Of a stretch of DNA of 64,000 nt, positions 24,115 to 35,804 are shown piece after piece. This DNA is from Nemania diffusa (taxonomy: Eukaryota > Ascomycota > Sordariomycetes > Xylariales > Xylariaceae), in the NCBI GenBank assembly GCA_038501195.1, contig JBBPUQ010000002.1, forward strand, positions 5,843,001 to 5,907,000, written 5' to 3'. The translations under genes and the position numbers were made by a program. The notes below the pieces were generated by a model that saw only the letters and a list, made by a program, of their open reading frames with translations, searched no databases and was not told the origin of the DNA. Every line of letters begins with the position of its first letter. Positions within the stretch are counted from its first letter, which is position 1.

Positions 24115-26499
24115 TTATAAGCCTTCACCCTTAATCACTTCAACGAAGCTAGGTGAATATGCTAGGCTTAGCTTGGCGGCGCATCCGGGGTTGACGGCAA
24201 CGGTCCATTCGACCTCACCTCCCTGTTTGAGAATCGCCTCCGCCTTACCCCATGACTTGTTGTCGTCAGTCTCGTCGCCAGACGCGCCGGTGGAGACGCT
24301 GGGGCCGTCCACCACCAAGCCAGCCGGCGTCACAATATCGATGAGCAGGCGCTCCTTGTCTTTACTGACGGGCACCTGGTCGAGCACCGTGACCTGCACA
24401 GGCCTCCCTTGGCCTTCGTCCTGCGTGTTTGCGACGGTGATGGTTCGAGTGAAGAGGCTACCGTCCGCGTTCGATGAGGACACCCTAGGCTTGAACTCAG
24501 GCGTAGAGTAGGTAACCCGGGTCGAAGAGTCGATGCCGATGCTAAGAGCCAAGATAGTCCCGGGTGCCCAACGAGGTAGCTTCGTGCGGCCGAGAAACCT
24601 ACCGTCGATGGTCGTTCCGGCCCGGGCCTTCGGGAGAGAGAAATTGCTGTCATTGCGCACCTCAGCCCTCAAATATACGGCTGTCTTGTGCTTGGGGACG
24701 ACAGTACGGGTGAATACCACGTGCGGGCAATGTATGCGAGCCACGCTGAGTTTTGATGTTCTCAACGAGGGTGAGATTGACCTTTTGCCAGGCAAGCAAT
24801 AGGTCGTCGCGAATTCCATCTCCTCGAGGATGGGTTCTCCTACCTCGACGTCATGTTGCAACATGACCGTGCTAGCATCGTCATCGGCCCTAGAGTCATC
24901 TTCGTCACGAAAGGGGACAATCTGCTGGTCTTGCGCGTTTGGGCCACCACAGGGGCTGCTATCGCCTATTACTAGCACCGAAGTGGGACTTTCCAAGCCG
25001 TCATCATCATCTTGTGCAGGGTCTATATTTTCCTTTCCAGAGATGCTGGTGGTACGCTGTGGTACTCGTTTAACAGTTCCGAAAATGCTATGGCGCCCTG
25101 TCAAAGCCCTAGCGAACAGTCCTCCTCTCTTTGGCGTTGATTTGATGTTTGTAGAGCTTGGGGACATAAACCCGCGAGGCTGGCCCGTCGATCTAAACAC
25201 ATCTTGAGCCTGGGGCTGCTGGGTTGGGAATGGCCTCTCGGCTTCCGAGTACAGCATGACTGCACAGATTGCGTTGATGTTTTCGCTCGAAGGCACAGAC
25301 ACTTCCCATGACTTTAATAGAGGAATAGAGTTCGAGTGGTCCTGGGAACTCGTTTCCGGCGTAGATAGTATAATATTGCACTCACGCCAAGTCTCAGAGG
25401 TTTGGTTTACCAAGCAGCCATCGAAGTATAGCGTTCCCGAGTTCGTGGCCGTCGACAGTGCCATATCGTAAGTAGGGTACCAATGAGCATGATCGGTTAC
25501 GTAATTAAGAGTTAGGTCGCAGATCCTCTCATCCTCCTCAGACGGAGCATTGACATCTATGCTTATCTTGATAGCATAAGACTGGTCAGGGAAGCGCATA
25601 TCTTGTTCTTGGCGGAGTCGTGTTTCCTTTGCCCGCTTTTCCTGCCTCCTTCTGCGTTTAACGTCAGACCTTGCGGCGTACTCCGATCCAATCCGCCTAC
25701 CCAGCCGCCTTTTTTTCCTATACAAAGTCACAAGTTCGGTCTGGATTTCTGCCAGCTTATCGTCTAGTTCTATGCCGTCGCTGAAGGCTTTTTCTCGCTC
25801 GCTCTGGTACGTTTTCATACCATCCCCAAAAGATGTTTCTGGGTAACCCGGGTTGCCAGTAGGAATCATAATTCTATAGTCAGATACTATTCTTAGGCGT
25901 TCTTGTGTGGTTTTTACGGATTCGAGGGCCTCCTTCTTTTCTTTGTCTAGTCGGCGGATTTTTTCCATGAGGGCCTTGTACCGGGGGTGTTTCATTAGGT
26001 ATCTGCTTTTTTTTATTTCGTCCTGGCCGTTATCATTCCCATCGCTCGAGTCAGACTCTGAGTCATCAGACCCGTAGTTGTTACTGATAGATGTAGTATC
26101 AGCTCTATCCGATGATTCTGTGTGTAACTCGGTGACATAGTTGGTTATGATGGCACCGTTAGTTACTTCGACTTCTACGGAATTCAGATCTAGAGTCTGC
26201 GTTAGACCTCGGATGGTAACCTCGTTGGTTCCGCACTGTGAGATAGTCAGCCAAGACCTAGACTGATTTAACGATGGCGCAGGCACGGAGAGCTTAACAC
26301 CAATATGAGGTTTGAGATAGATGAACCTTACCTTGAGACAGATACCGGGGAAATCGCGAATTATGCGGGCATGCGTATCAAAGAATGTGACAGACCGAGT
26401 CGGAAGGCCCCGAACCTCGTACTCGTGGCTCTGGTCGATCTCCATTGGTGCATCACTAGCATACTCAGATATCGGGGTAGTCATAGCTACAAGTGCCAT
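24115..26499 (-). CDS. DUF4140/DUF4139 domain protein (mucoidy inhibitor A-like)
   Basis: Member of the widespread MuiA-like family; biochemical function unknown. I read two exons, 26499-26332 and 26235-24115, about 762 residues. The N-terminal DUF4140 part is EYEVRGLPTRSVTFFDTHARI, joined to NEVTIRGLTQTLDLNSVEVE. A coiled-coil, charged region lies in the middle (KEKKEALESVKTTQERLR and the KKRRLGRRIGSEY region). The C-terminal DUF4139 domain includes YPTYDMALSTATNSGTLYF, TWRECNIILSTPETS and VTVLDQVPVSKDKERLLIDI. The 96-nt intron (26331-26236, GTAAGG...CACAG) has no stop and keeps frame, so an unspliced reading gives 794 residues; splicing restores the usual family spacing. Met6 is an alternative start. 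Confidence 0.85.
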   Translation of the reverse strand: MALVAMTTPISEYASDAPMEIDQSHEYEVRGLPTRSVTFFDTHARIIRDFPGICLKVRFIYLKPHIGVKLSVPAPSLNQSRSWLTISQCGTNEVTIRGLTQTLDLNSVEVEVTNGAIITNYVTELHTESSDRADTTSISNNYGSDDSESDSSDGNDNGQDEIKKSRYLMKHPRYKALMEKIRRLDKEKKEALESVKTTQERLRIVSDYRIMIPTGNPGYPETSFGDGMKTYQSEREKAFSDGIELDDKLAEIQTELVTLYRKKRRLGRRIGSEYAARSDVKRRRRQEKRAKETRLRQEQDMRFPDQSYAIKISIDVNAPSEEDERICDLTLNYVTDHAHWYPTYDMALSTATNSGTLYFDGCLVNQTSETWRECNIILSTPETSSQDHSNSIPLLKSWEVSVPSSENINAICAVMLYSEAERPFPTQQPQAQDVFRSTGQPRGFMSPSSTNIKSTPKRGGLFARALTGRHSIFGTVKRVPQRTTSISGKENIDPAQDDDDGLESPTSVLVIGDSSPCGGPNAQDQQIVPFRDEDDSRADDDASTVMLQHDVEVGEPILEEMEFATTYCLPGKRSISPSLRTSKLSVARIHCPHVVFTRTVVPKHKTAVYLRAEVRNDSNFSLPKARAGTTIDGRFLGRTKLPRWAPGTILALSIGIDSSTRVTYSTPEFKPRVSSSNADGSLFTRTITVANTQDEGQGRPVQVTVLDQVPVSKDKERLLIDIVTPAGLVVDGPSVSTGASGDETDDNKSWGKAEAILKQGGEVEWTVAVNPGCAAKLSLAYSPSFVEVIKGEGL

Positions 26500-29400
26500 A
26501 ATAGACTACTACAAGTATAAGGCGAAGATGGACGATCTCCAGTGTATGGCGAGGATGAATAGATAGATGGTATCGGGTGTTGTAGTGGAGATAGGCGGGC
26601 TAGAGAAGGTATAGTGAAGATAGAGATAGATGGTTCCAGACGTGAGTGTTGGTGTCGGTGCCAGTGTCAGTGTTATAGTGTTATAGAGTATGGGAGAGTA
26701 TGGGAGAGTGTGGGAGAGTGTGGGAGAGGGGCAAATTGATAAAGTTGATGCTCCGTCGAGGTGAACTCTCGGGGGCTCATTTATATACCCAGGGCCTCAC
26801 GAAGGCGACAATCTCTGCATCCCTCATGTTGAACATCAGGGTTAAGTGTATTGGACATGGCCTTTAGCAGCAGCTAGCCAGCCAGTCACAGCAGGCCGTC
26901 GTGTTACCTACCCGTTCATCAGGTGCCGTCTCAAAACGCCCTCAGGAGTTTCCGTACTACCAGGCAGTCTATTAGGGGGTGTATGAGGATGAGTGACGGT
27001 GCTGGCTAGAAGGCTGAAAGGACCGGAAGCCAATTAGAGGGTCCATAATCCAGGCGGTCGGCACCGATATGCCTACCTTAGCGCCCAGGTGGCCTGTTTA
27101 ATCACACATGTGTCACGGCGTACACATGTAAGGGAGCCTCGCGGCATTCTGAGCCTCCAAACAAGCCATGCTCATTCGGAAATCGAAGCCGACTCTGAGG
27201 CACAGCCGCCGCGAGACTTGCCCTTGCTTCACGGTAGGTATATGTCTCCCTGCCTTCGATGTTTGGTCCGTGTACCGTAGGTAGGCAAATATGACACCTG
27301 GGTAGACAAGAGCTTTGAGGGGGTTTGACGAAAAGAAAAAAGAAAAAAACTCTTGAGATCAGAAATAAGCGAGACGGCTAAGGTACAGTACCTATCTAAG
27401 TATCGCTTCCGAATACATACCTGTCAGTAATCATAAACCGACTCTTACATACATAGGTAGATAGGGGCTAGACTCGAGTTAGTCTAGTCTAGATACTAGG
27501 TACCCGGACTAGAAGCACTGACAGCCTGTAATCGTATAAGCCCTATCTAGACTAAGTCTTTCAGATCTAGATAGTGTTGATATCTATACTATACTCGCGG
27601 TGCTGGCGATAAAAAGACAAAAAGGGGTTCCAGGTGCAGGCGCCGTCACATCAGGGCAAGCTCCAAGTTCCTCGAGCCTAGGTACACATCTGCACGTCTA
27701 CACGTATCTTTATTCATATGAATATAGACGTAGATGCAATGCAAATGTAGATACAGATGCAGATGTAGATACAGATACAGATATGAGTGTCCCTATCCGC
27801 TCGGGCACGTAGGCTAACGGGGACGGCATCCCCATCCTTTTCTACAGTGCGATCAGCAGCGTCCTAGTTGTAGAAACTGCCAGGGCTCAGACCGGATTTG
27901 CACCTATAGACGTATAGGTCAACCTCACACACCGTCTCATGATAGCACACCACCAAGAACAACTACCTGCAGTGCCGCCCGGTGCCACCGGTGCCACCGG
28001 CCGGTGCTACCACAGGGGTGGAAAGGCGTCGAGGAGACTGCCTCAAACACCTAGAGCTCTTCCACCATGTCACCCAGGGCGGCTTTCTATTCATCGATAG
28101 AGATGCCGTCTCTACGGACAGGCTCATGAGCACGGCCCTCTCGATCGCCCTCGCCAACCTCAACCCCGAGAAAATGGTTGACTTGGCCGTGTTACACCGC
28201 TCCGTAACTTTAATTACTTTGGCGCCTATTATGGGGTCACGCTCGGGCTATATCGCGACTTGTGGATGGCTGGATAAGTTGGAAAACACATAGTATATGC
28301 CGTCGCTAAGGCTCGCTAGTCTCGCGAGAGCAAGATAACCGACCTCGGATGAAAACGACTCAAGCCCACAAGCGTCCTCGTGGTTGGATCTGTCCTCACA
28401 TAACTTGGGCGTTGAGTGGTGAGCAAGTGGGCAAAGTGCTCAAAACGCGTCACCTCGAATCAAATATATTCCACGGCAGACTATAAACGTACAGCCGCAC
28501 GTATGCTACGCTCGACTAGTTTCGCGTCAAAGGATGGCCTCACCATTCTTTCAGTCAATATAGTAATCTCTTATAACGTAGCCCAGTCCGCCATCACCAA
28601 CTTCACATTAAAAGGTTTTTGTTCCCTATATACGGCATTGCTTTTGTCTTGGCTATAGTTTCGTCAGAGCGCCCCTAGCCGTTCTAATATGTGCTAGAAC
28701 CTTCATTACATCTACTAGAATCTACAAACCCAGAAGCACACTCGCCGCTGCATGCCCTGCCCCTCTCAAGATACTAATCCCGTTCAGAAAAACACTCGTT
28801 TCAAAGGACACTTGTGGTCTCTAGGCTCATCTCACAAATCACTGTATCTGAAAAGCAATTCTTGAACCAAGGCTCGTCGTTCCTACAGAAATCTTCCTAG
28901 TTTCGACTAGCCGTCCCTTGAAGCCACCCAAGTCTTCGTACCCTATACGACTACCACTTACAACTCACCTTTGCAAAATCACAGCTCGCCTCGGCGCTCA
29001 GCGGCCCTCCTCGATACATCTGCAGCGGCCGTGGTCTTGCCTCTTTTCGGCGAAGACTACACTAGGCCGTTCTTGTGCGACGGTTCGGTCCTCGTGTCGC
29101 TCAAGCAAGGGGCGAAGGGCTTCATCTATGATGGCAATGATGTCTCGCAAACCTTTCCCCATACCAGGTAAACTCGCTCTGCCCGGTTTTTTTTTTTTTC
29201 ATCGACATCGCATATCACCAGTCGGCATCCGAGACAGCCTTTTTTTGAGGCTTTGTCATGGAAAATCGCCAGCTGTTAGACTTCTCATGACATATTCCAG
29301 GACCTTCCAGCCAACAGCGCCGCTAATATGATATACCCCTTAGAAGTCGTACAATTGAGGTATGGCGCCGTGTACAGGCGTCTCGTTATGCACCAAGCGA

Positions 29401-30190
29401 CTAGGTCAGATGCATACCAAGTCTTATTTAGGTAACTCAATAGGTAGACAATGCCTCTCTGAGTATGGAATGCTTTGCAACATGGAGGAATTGGACATGG
29501 CGTAATTGCCCACCCATGTAGATAAATGAGGTGGCCACTTGGAATGTGACAAAGTAGTAGAGTTGCTTCCAGTCTCCATCGGCGACGGTGTTAATACCAA
29601 TAAGAAGAGGACAAGTCAGAAGAGAACGTTTACGTCTACGTAGGACGGGTATCTATATATGTAGGTAGTTTATCATTTAAAAGAAAGCATTCGACCCTGG
29701 CCTACCTTAGGTCTCTAGTACTATCTATCTAATAATATAATTAATACGCTTACCCCGCGACGCAGACAGCCAGACAGCCAGCCAGCCAGCCCACCAGCGA
29801 CCGCCGCCGACCAACCACCAGCCACCCCTGATCCTAATCCTGATCCTGATCAGTGATCACCATGCATTAGGTACCCGAGCACAGCAACAGCTCAGCTATT
29901 TACTAGATACCTAGGTACTTAGATTGGGCGGCGGCGGCGGCAACGTCATGCAACCTCGGTCTCATCGTTGGTTTTCTCGTAGCCCTTTTGTAAATTCACG
30001 CCGGAATCTGCCCGTGTCTCCTCGTTCCGATTAATTAGTAGCGAGTCTATATTCATAATTCATCTCACACACAAGCTGAGTTAGCTTGACCCGAGCACGA
30101 GCAAAGCCTGCGCCAGCCTACACACCGCTCGTCTCAACCTCACCACCAACCTCACCATCACCATCACCATCACCATCATCGTGCGGAGCC
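26500..30190. other. intergenic with short tandem repeats and weak frames
   Basis: No gene I can defend. A 10-bp tandem (TATGGGAGAG-like) lies near 26,690-26,735 and a degenerate hexamer tandem (GATACA/GATGCA) near 27,730-27,785. A frame at 27,982-28,293 (+) and others at 28,918-29,331 look partly protein-like but have no known domain. A poly-T run is at about 29,187-29,200. The right end, with its CATCACCATCAC run near 30,150, is the leader of the polyglutamine gene. Confidence 0.45.
26690..26737. repeat. 10-bp minisatellite upstream of the DUF4139 gene
   Basis: About four head-to-tail units of TATGGGAGAG/TGTGGGAGAG about 190-240 bp upstream of the DUF4139 start codon, preceded by a degenerate GTGTTATA/GTGTCAGT stretch. 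Purine-rich on this strand. Confidence 0.7.
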
Positions 30191-31176
30191 ATGGAATACC
30201 AGAACCCAACACCGTCTTTCCAGGCCACCACTGCCGCGCCACCGCTGCCACCACTAGAAACCTCACACTACGACCAACAACAAAACCAACAACAACAGCA
30301 ACAACAACAACAGCAGCAGCAGCAGCAGCAGCAGTACGAGCAGCCGCCCGTCGTGGCGTCGCCGTTCGTCGGCACCGACATCCGCACCATGCGGTCGGCC
30401 TCCGAGATCTCCCTCCGCGAGTACGCTGCGCTGCAGAAGCAGGGCCCCGGCCCCGGCCGCGACCACCTCCGCGCCCAGGGCAGCCTCGCCGTGAGCGACC
30501 TGCGCGCCCTCCGCTCCGAGGTCGCCGTCGTGCTGAGGCGGGCCGAGGCCGGGAGGTGGCGGAAGTGGCTGCTGGGCGGTCTCGCGTGAGTCTCTCTCTC
30601 TCTCTCCTCTCACTCTCCTTTGTTCCGCTTCACCTCGCTCGTGGCTAAAAGTCTGGGCCGTCTTCTTTTTTTTTTTTTTTCTTTTTTTTTTCCGGGTCTC
30701 TGTTTGTAGTGTGCCAGTACCGGTGGTACCTATTTTCTTCTCTTTATCCCTTTGCTTAGATCTTCAAGATGGATGGATAAATCGAGACTTTGTTACGAAT
30801 ACATCGGTACATAGATGGCTATTAACCGCCTCAAAGGGCCGCCATCATCCCTGCGGTGCGCAGGATCTTCCGGAGATCGTCGGACGACCGGGTGTCCTCT
30901 AACGACACGGAGCACGCCTTCCGGAAGAGCAAGTCCCTCATCGCCCGCATCCTAGACTCCGTGCATGGCCACGGAAAATCCGGCTTCGCGTCCGTAGCCT
31001 TCTTCGTGCTGGCGGTGCTATACGTATTCCAGAGCGAGGTGTCGTTGCGTGTTGCCAGGACTGTCTCCAAGAGACTCAAGAGGCTCGTCACCAAGGTTGA
31101 GGACGGTGTCGAGGATGTGGATGATCAGGACTTCAAGATGCTTAATGGGTGGCGGTGGAGGGTATTGCTTTGGTAG
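30191..31176 (+). CDS. polyglutamine-containing predicted membrane protein, unrecognised family
   Basis: Two exons, 30191-30585 and 30837-31176, give 244 residues. ATG 30191 has a strong context (GCCATGG). The N-terminal third is low complexity with a long Gln run (about residues 32-53) encoded by mixed CAA/CAG. A conserved-looking block follows (FVGTDIRTMRSASEISLREYAALQKQG). A basic segment precedes a hydrophobic stretch in exon 2 (FASVAFFVLAVLYVF) that is a likely single membrane span near residue 195, followed by a basic amphipathic tail. Function unknown. The intron is long (251 bp) with poly-T, but donor and acceptor join in frame. Confidence 0.7.
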
Positions 31177-31899
31177 GTAGAGAGGTAGCGAGATATAGAG
31201 CCCAAGAAAGAGCTGCTTTTCAGCATCTCGCTTATGTTGGCAGCGCAATATTGGCTGGTAGCCTGACTGTTCAGGGGGTGGGGTTCACTCTCAACTGTCT
31301 TTTGGCACATTGATTCTCTCTATTTACGGGACATGGCGTTGTCGGTTCACGAGTGAAATATTTCCTCGTGTTCTCTCAAGTTGAGAGGTTTTGGCTTAGC
31401 ATATTGAGAATCGAAGGTAAGAATCAAGCCAGACTCAATACAACAATCAAAAGTTGGCTGTCTTCTCGAGGCATAGGTAAGGAAGTGACCTCATGCCTCA
31501 GCTATCTAATGTTGACCTTCATATGGCATTCCTCGTAGCCGTAGTTGGTGGCTATTCATATTAGATAATTCTTATACTGCCACCAGTTCCGCGCCTCGCA
31601 TACTCAGAATATAAAACACCAGCATTACCATAAACGCGCCAACATTCGTACAAACGCTTCTCCAAGGACAATGAAAACACTATTATGCTACTTGTTCGAT
31701 ATATGGTATCATGTTTTTACACTCGACGCCAGCTTCGTTGCGAGGTCTAGTCAAGACGAAAGAGAAACTCGCGAGGCGCTGTTCGGTCGCCCATCCACCT
31801 TCCTGCGTTTCCAAACCGGGTATTTACGCCGTATGAAACCTAAACCATACACGCCGCCAAATGCTTGGTAGGCTAATATACACCGTTGGTGTCGCCGTC
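31177..31899. other. intergenic between convergent genes
   Basis: The 3' flanks of the polyglutamine gene and of Nup49 meet here. No gene or repeat seen. Confidence 0.5.
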
Positions 31900-33391
31900 T
31901 TAGGTCATGAACTCGCCCAACTGTAGCCGAGTCATGCCTTCTCTGGCACCTCCTACATCGCCCGCTACTTTGAGAATACCCTGTTCAAAGTCTCGTAGCA
32001 CTGCAACCAGCTCTTGGATCCTCTCGTCTGCACTAGACGAGATACCATTTTTCGTCGCCATCATTCGCTGCATTTGCTCGACCAGGTTATCCGAGACGCC
32101 GTGCATGTGGAGCTCTATCTCGGTCAAATTTCTCTCGTATTTCTTCATCTGGTCTCCCATTTCATCGGCCGCCCTGGAGAAGAAGCCGACAAGATCCTGT
32201 CCGTCGGTCTCGGCATTCGCGGTTCCCGGTGCCTGCTGTCTAGGGGACCAGAAGCCCGAGGTATGGTACTGCTGTGGGAGTTTGAGGTTATCTATAGCAC
32301 GAAAGCTCAGGCGTGCATGATCGGCATCTTGGTTGACCAGCACGCGGGCGGCTTCGATGGACTGCGCGGCGGATTCCAGGGCATTTCGGGCGCCGTCGTA
32401 CTTCCTGGTGACAAAGGTGACATCGTTGGGGATGCTCTCGAGCATCTCGCGGTGGCCGGACATGAATGAATCGACCTCTTCTTTCCTCCGTACCTGCTCG
32501 GCGATGTAGTTATCGGCCTGCTCGACAATCTTCTGCAGGTCCTCCTGTAGATCATTAAACCGTGTCGTGCCCTTCAGATTGGTGACATCGATGCGCACAC
32601 CGGGGACGGTGGGTTGGGCATTGGGCTGGCCCATGGTCAAGCCGAAGCCGAGACCACCCGGGAAGCCAACGGTAGGTTGCTGTTGTTGCTGACCAAAGAC
32701 GCTGGATTGTTGAGTCTGAGCCGGCTGACCAAAACCACCACCACCACCACTGTCACGATAGAGCCGATCAGCACCGGCAAAGATGAGGAAGGCACCGGGG
32801 TTTGCAAACTCACAATATGCCAGTTCGCTGCTGGGCGGGCTGGCCAAATACACTAGACCCCGTAGCATTGCTGGTGGATTGTGCAGGAGTCGATAGACTA
32901 CCACCAAATAGACTTAGACCACCGGTCGTCCCCGTGTTTGCCTGGCCCGTCGCATTGGCATTGCCGAATAGCCCTCCGGTAGTCTGACTTTGTGGTTGGG
33001 GCTGGGTCTGGGTCTGGGTCTGGGGAGCGGCCCCGAAGAGGCTTGTGCCTTGAGTAGCTGGTTGAGATTGGTTCTGGGCGGCAGTGCCGAACAGGCCTCC
33101 GGTGGGCTGTTGCGTAGATGCTGCCGATGCAAACAGATTGGGGGTCTGCTGCTGCTGCTGCTGCTGCTGCTGCGGCTGCGTTGCGGCGGTAGTCGAGGCG
33201 GAGCCAAACAACGAGGCGCCCTGCTGCGGTTGTTGCGAAGTGGTCGCGGCGGCGGTGGTGGTGCCGAACAGACCACCGGGTTTCGGGGTGGAAGCGGCCG
33301 CCGGTTGGGTCGAACCGAACAGGCTTCCGGCACCAGGCGTAGCCAAGCCACTATTATACTCAGATTCCTCTGTCAGCTTCTTAAGCGGCAT
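31900..33391 (-). CDS. NUP49: FG nucleoporin Nup49 (vertebrate Nup58 family)
   Basis: Component of the Nsp1-Nup57-Nup49 channel complex of the nuclear pore. Two exons, 33391-32814 and 32749-31900, give 475 residues, close to yeast Nup49 (472). The N-terminal ~240 residues are Gln/Thr/Ala-rich with repeated GLFG, SLFG and VFGQ motifs and a 9-Gln run. From about residue 245 (GVRIDVTNLKGTTRFNDLQEDLQKIVEQ) the protein is a coiled-coil region with heptad-like spacing, the part that assembles with Nsp1 and Nup57. The intron splices within the FG domain to keep FGGGGFGQPAQ. The N-terminus MPLKKLTEESEYNSG was chosen as the first Met. The intron frame is open but not FG-like. Confidence 0.9.
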
Positions 33392-34586
33392 GGCGGCGGC
33401 GACGTGGTGGTCCGAGGCAGAGAATATGAACGAGAGCGGGCGGCAATGAAAGTGGAACAGAGACGTAGATAGATGCATGTGAGTATTTTGAGGGGGGGGA
33501 GGGAGGGGCGGTTATGGGGACCATGGATCGACCGAATGGGTTGATTGGGGGAACACGAAAAGGCACTTACAGCATGTTGGCAGAGGACGTGTTGATGCTC
33601 AAACCTCCAGGACCACTTGCTGACCGGAACAAGGCCATAGCAAGCAAGGGACAAGGGGGGGAAGGGGAAGGGGAAGGGGAAGCGCGGCTGGCCACTTACA
33701 GCGCGGAGGGGGGGGCTGTGCGACTGATTGTGTTGTGCGACGCTGGAACTGATTGTAGATAGAGAAGGTAGGCAGGCAGGTAGGCAGGTAGGCAGGTAGG
33801 TAGGTGATCTATCAGCAAACAAAACAAACGAAGGGATACTTGAGGCGTTGATGGATTAAGATGATTAGATGGGCACTCTGGAAGGTGGGTACTACCTACA
33901 TAAGGCAGCTACCTACTTGGTTTGGAACTGTAGGTAAGTTGCCGCCATTTGATGCATTTCTTTTTCCTTTTGGTGCATACAGCTACCTACCTAGGTAGTA
34001 TCTAGGTATGTACCTACATAGGCATCGCTTCACGAACGTGCTCCACCCTATTTGTCGGTGTCTCACGATCATGTAGGTACGTAGATGTACCCACACCCTG
34101 AGGCGGGAACTACTCTATACCTAGGTACTCCATTCACCACCTAGGTCCTAGTGGGTCCATTGTTCCGAGCAAACTGCCAAGACTCACCAAGCCACACTGT
34201 GTGCACTGATCACTTTTAGGATTTATCTATTCGAATACAGGTGTAGTCCGTGACAATTAGGTATATATATATATATATATCTAATTTTGATTTATTTAAA
34301 AATAAAAAATAAAAATAAAAATTTTCAGTATATATATAACTTTTGGATCATAAATTCATTAAATGAAAATAAGCATATTAACAGCCCCGTTATTTTACTT
34401 TTATATGTACATCACTGCGTCGAGGGGGAATTACTAAAAAGGGGTTTAAGGTGGTCTACAGATAATTAAGGCGGGCGCATACCTGCATCTCTTCATAAAC
34501 AACATCGCATTCCAGCCTCGTCCTGCCTCACTACGTAGCGTCATCGTCAGTTCCTTCTGCCCTCTACTGGCAGTCGATTCCTCACA
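33392..34586. other. divergent intergenic region between NUP49 and FIP1
   Basis: Promoter region of two divergent housekeeping genes. It holds a GGTAGGCA tandem (about 33,765-33,805), several TACCTAGGTA motifs (33,980-34,125), a (TA)n run near 34,262-34,280 and a very AT-rich patch at about 34,280-34,400. No gene seen. Confidence 0.5.
33765..33809. repeat. (GGTAGGCA)n minisatellite
   Basis: Head-to-tail units of GGCAGGTA/GGTAGGCA, about five copies, in the NUP49 upstream region. Confidence 0.75.
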
Positions 34587-35804
34587 ATGGATATCGACGA
34601 TGACGACGATTTCTACGCTCCTGAAGAGCCCACCACCACCGCCATCCCCACACAATCTGCCGAAGGCAACTCCGCGCTCGTTGCAGCCAATAGTGCCAAC
34701 GCATCCAATGCTACAGCCGCCGAAATACACCACGACGAAGATCTAGAGGAAGGGGAGGAAGAAGACGAGGGAGCTGAGATGGAGGATTCCGACTCGGTAC
34801 GCCGTCGCCCATCCATTGGTTCATGCAGTCTATAATCAGATTCATAGACCAACAACCCACTTACACCAGCTCTTTAGGATATAGATATTATCACAGAGCG
34901 CAAAGACGGCACAAAAGCCGCTCCGCCCACGTGCGCATCTTCTCTGCTCACCCCTCTTTCCTCTCCGGGTCTATCGCTCACATATTGATGGATCCAGGCA
35001 ATCGCGATATAGTGACATCCGGAATATTCCTCAGCGATCGACGTCTACAGACACCTCGACAAAGCCCCCCGTCAAAAAGGAAGAGCCTTCTAAGAGCGCT
35101 GCCAGTACTGAACTACCGCCCGTCTCGACCTCCACCATAGATGTCAACGCAGTCCCCGTCTACAAGCCCGTCGGGAAGCCCATCACTCAGGTGAACATCG
35201 ATCAAGGTCCGTTCTTCGTCACCATTTCCTTTCTATTAGCCAGTGATCATAATTTTCCTAATGACAGCTATCAGACCTTCCTGAGAATGACAAGCCTTGG
35301 AGGAACCCTGGCACCGATCTCAGCGACTATTTCAACTACGGATTCGACGAGTTCACCTGGGCCCTGTATGCGGCAAAACAAGACAGTGTCCGCGGAGAAT
35401 ACAGCCAGGATGCCATGGCCCAGAACAACAAGAAGATGATGGAGGAGATGCAGATGATGATGATGGGAGGTATGCCCGGCATGGGAGGCTCAGGCGCCAC
35501 CGGTTCCATGCCCTCTATGCCCGGCATGGATGGAATGCCTCCCGAGTTTCAGGCCATGATGCAGCAGATGATGGCATCCGGAATGGATCCCAGCCAATTG
35601 GATCCCTCAGCCATGACAGCCATGTTCTCAGGCATGCAAAATTCCGGTGGTGGCAGCGCTGCTGGACAGGGTGTGCAGAACCAAAACTTCGGTGGTGCCG
35701 GAGCCGGTGGCCAAGGCCAGAACTTTGGTTACGACCAAGGGATGGGACGAGGTGGCGGTGGTGGCTTTGGTGGCCGGGGGCGTGGTGGTAGACGGAATTG
35801 GTGA
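34587..35804 (+). CDS. FIP1: pre-mRNA polyadenylation factor Fip1
   Basis: Subunit of the cleavage and polyadenylation factor that tethers poly(A) polymerase. Four exons: 34587-34796, 34878-34930, 34998-35206 and 35275-35804, giving 333 residues. The N-terminus is strongly acidic ([10 protein letters not shown], then [14 protein letters not shown]), as in Fip1. The Fip1 motif ([20 protein letters not shown] then [12 protein letters not shown]) lies at about 158-189. The C-terminal part is Met/Gly-rich ([14 protein letters not shown]) and ends in an RGG-like tail ([11 protein letters not shown]). Both GT-AG phases reconstruct the motif exactly. The fungal protein lacks a long RD/RE-rich C-terminus. 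Confidence 0.93.

Noticed and set aside
27982..28293. 103-residue frame with protein-like composition
   Set aside because: No continuation, intron pattern or known family that I can support; possible gene remnant at most.
32814..32907. Upstream extension of the second NUP49 exon as a separate gene start
   Set aside because: It is the intron read through; splicing 32,814 to 32,749 restores the FG-repeat frame.
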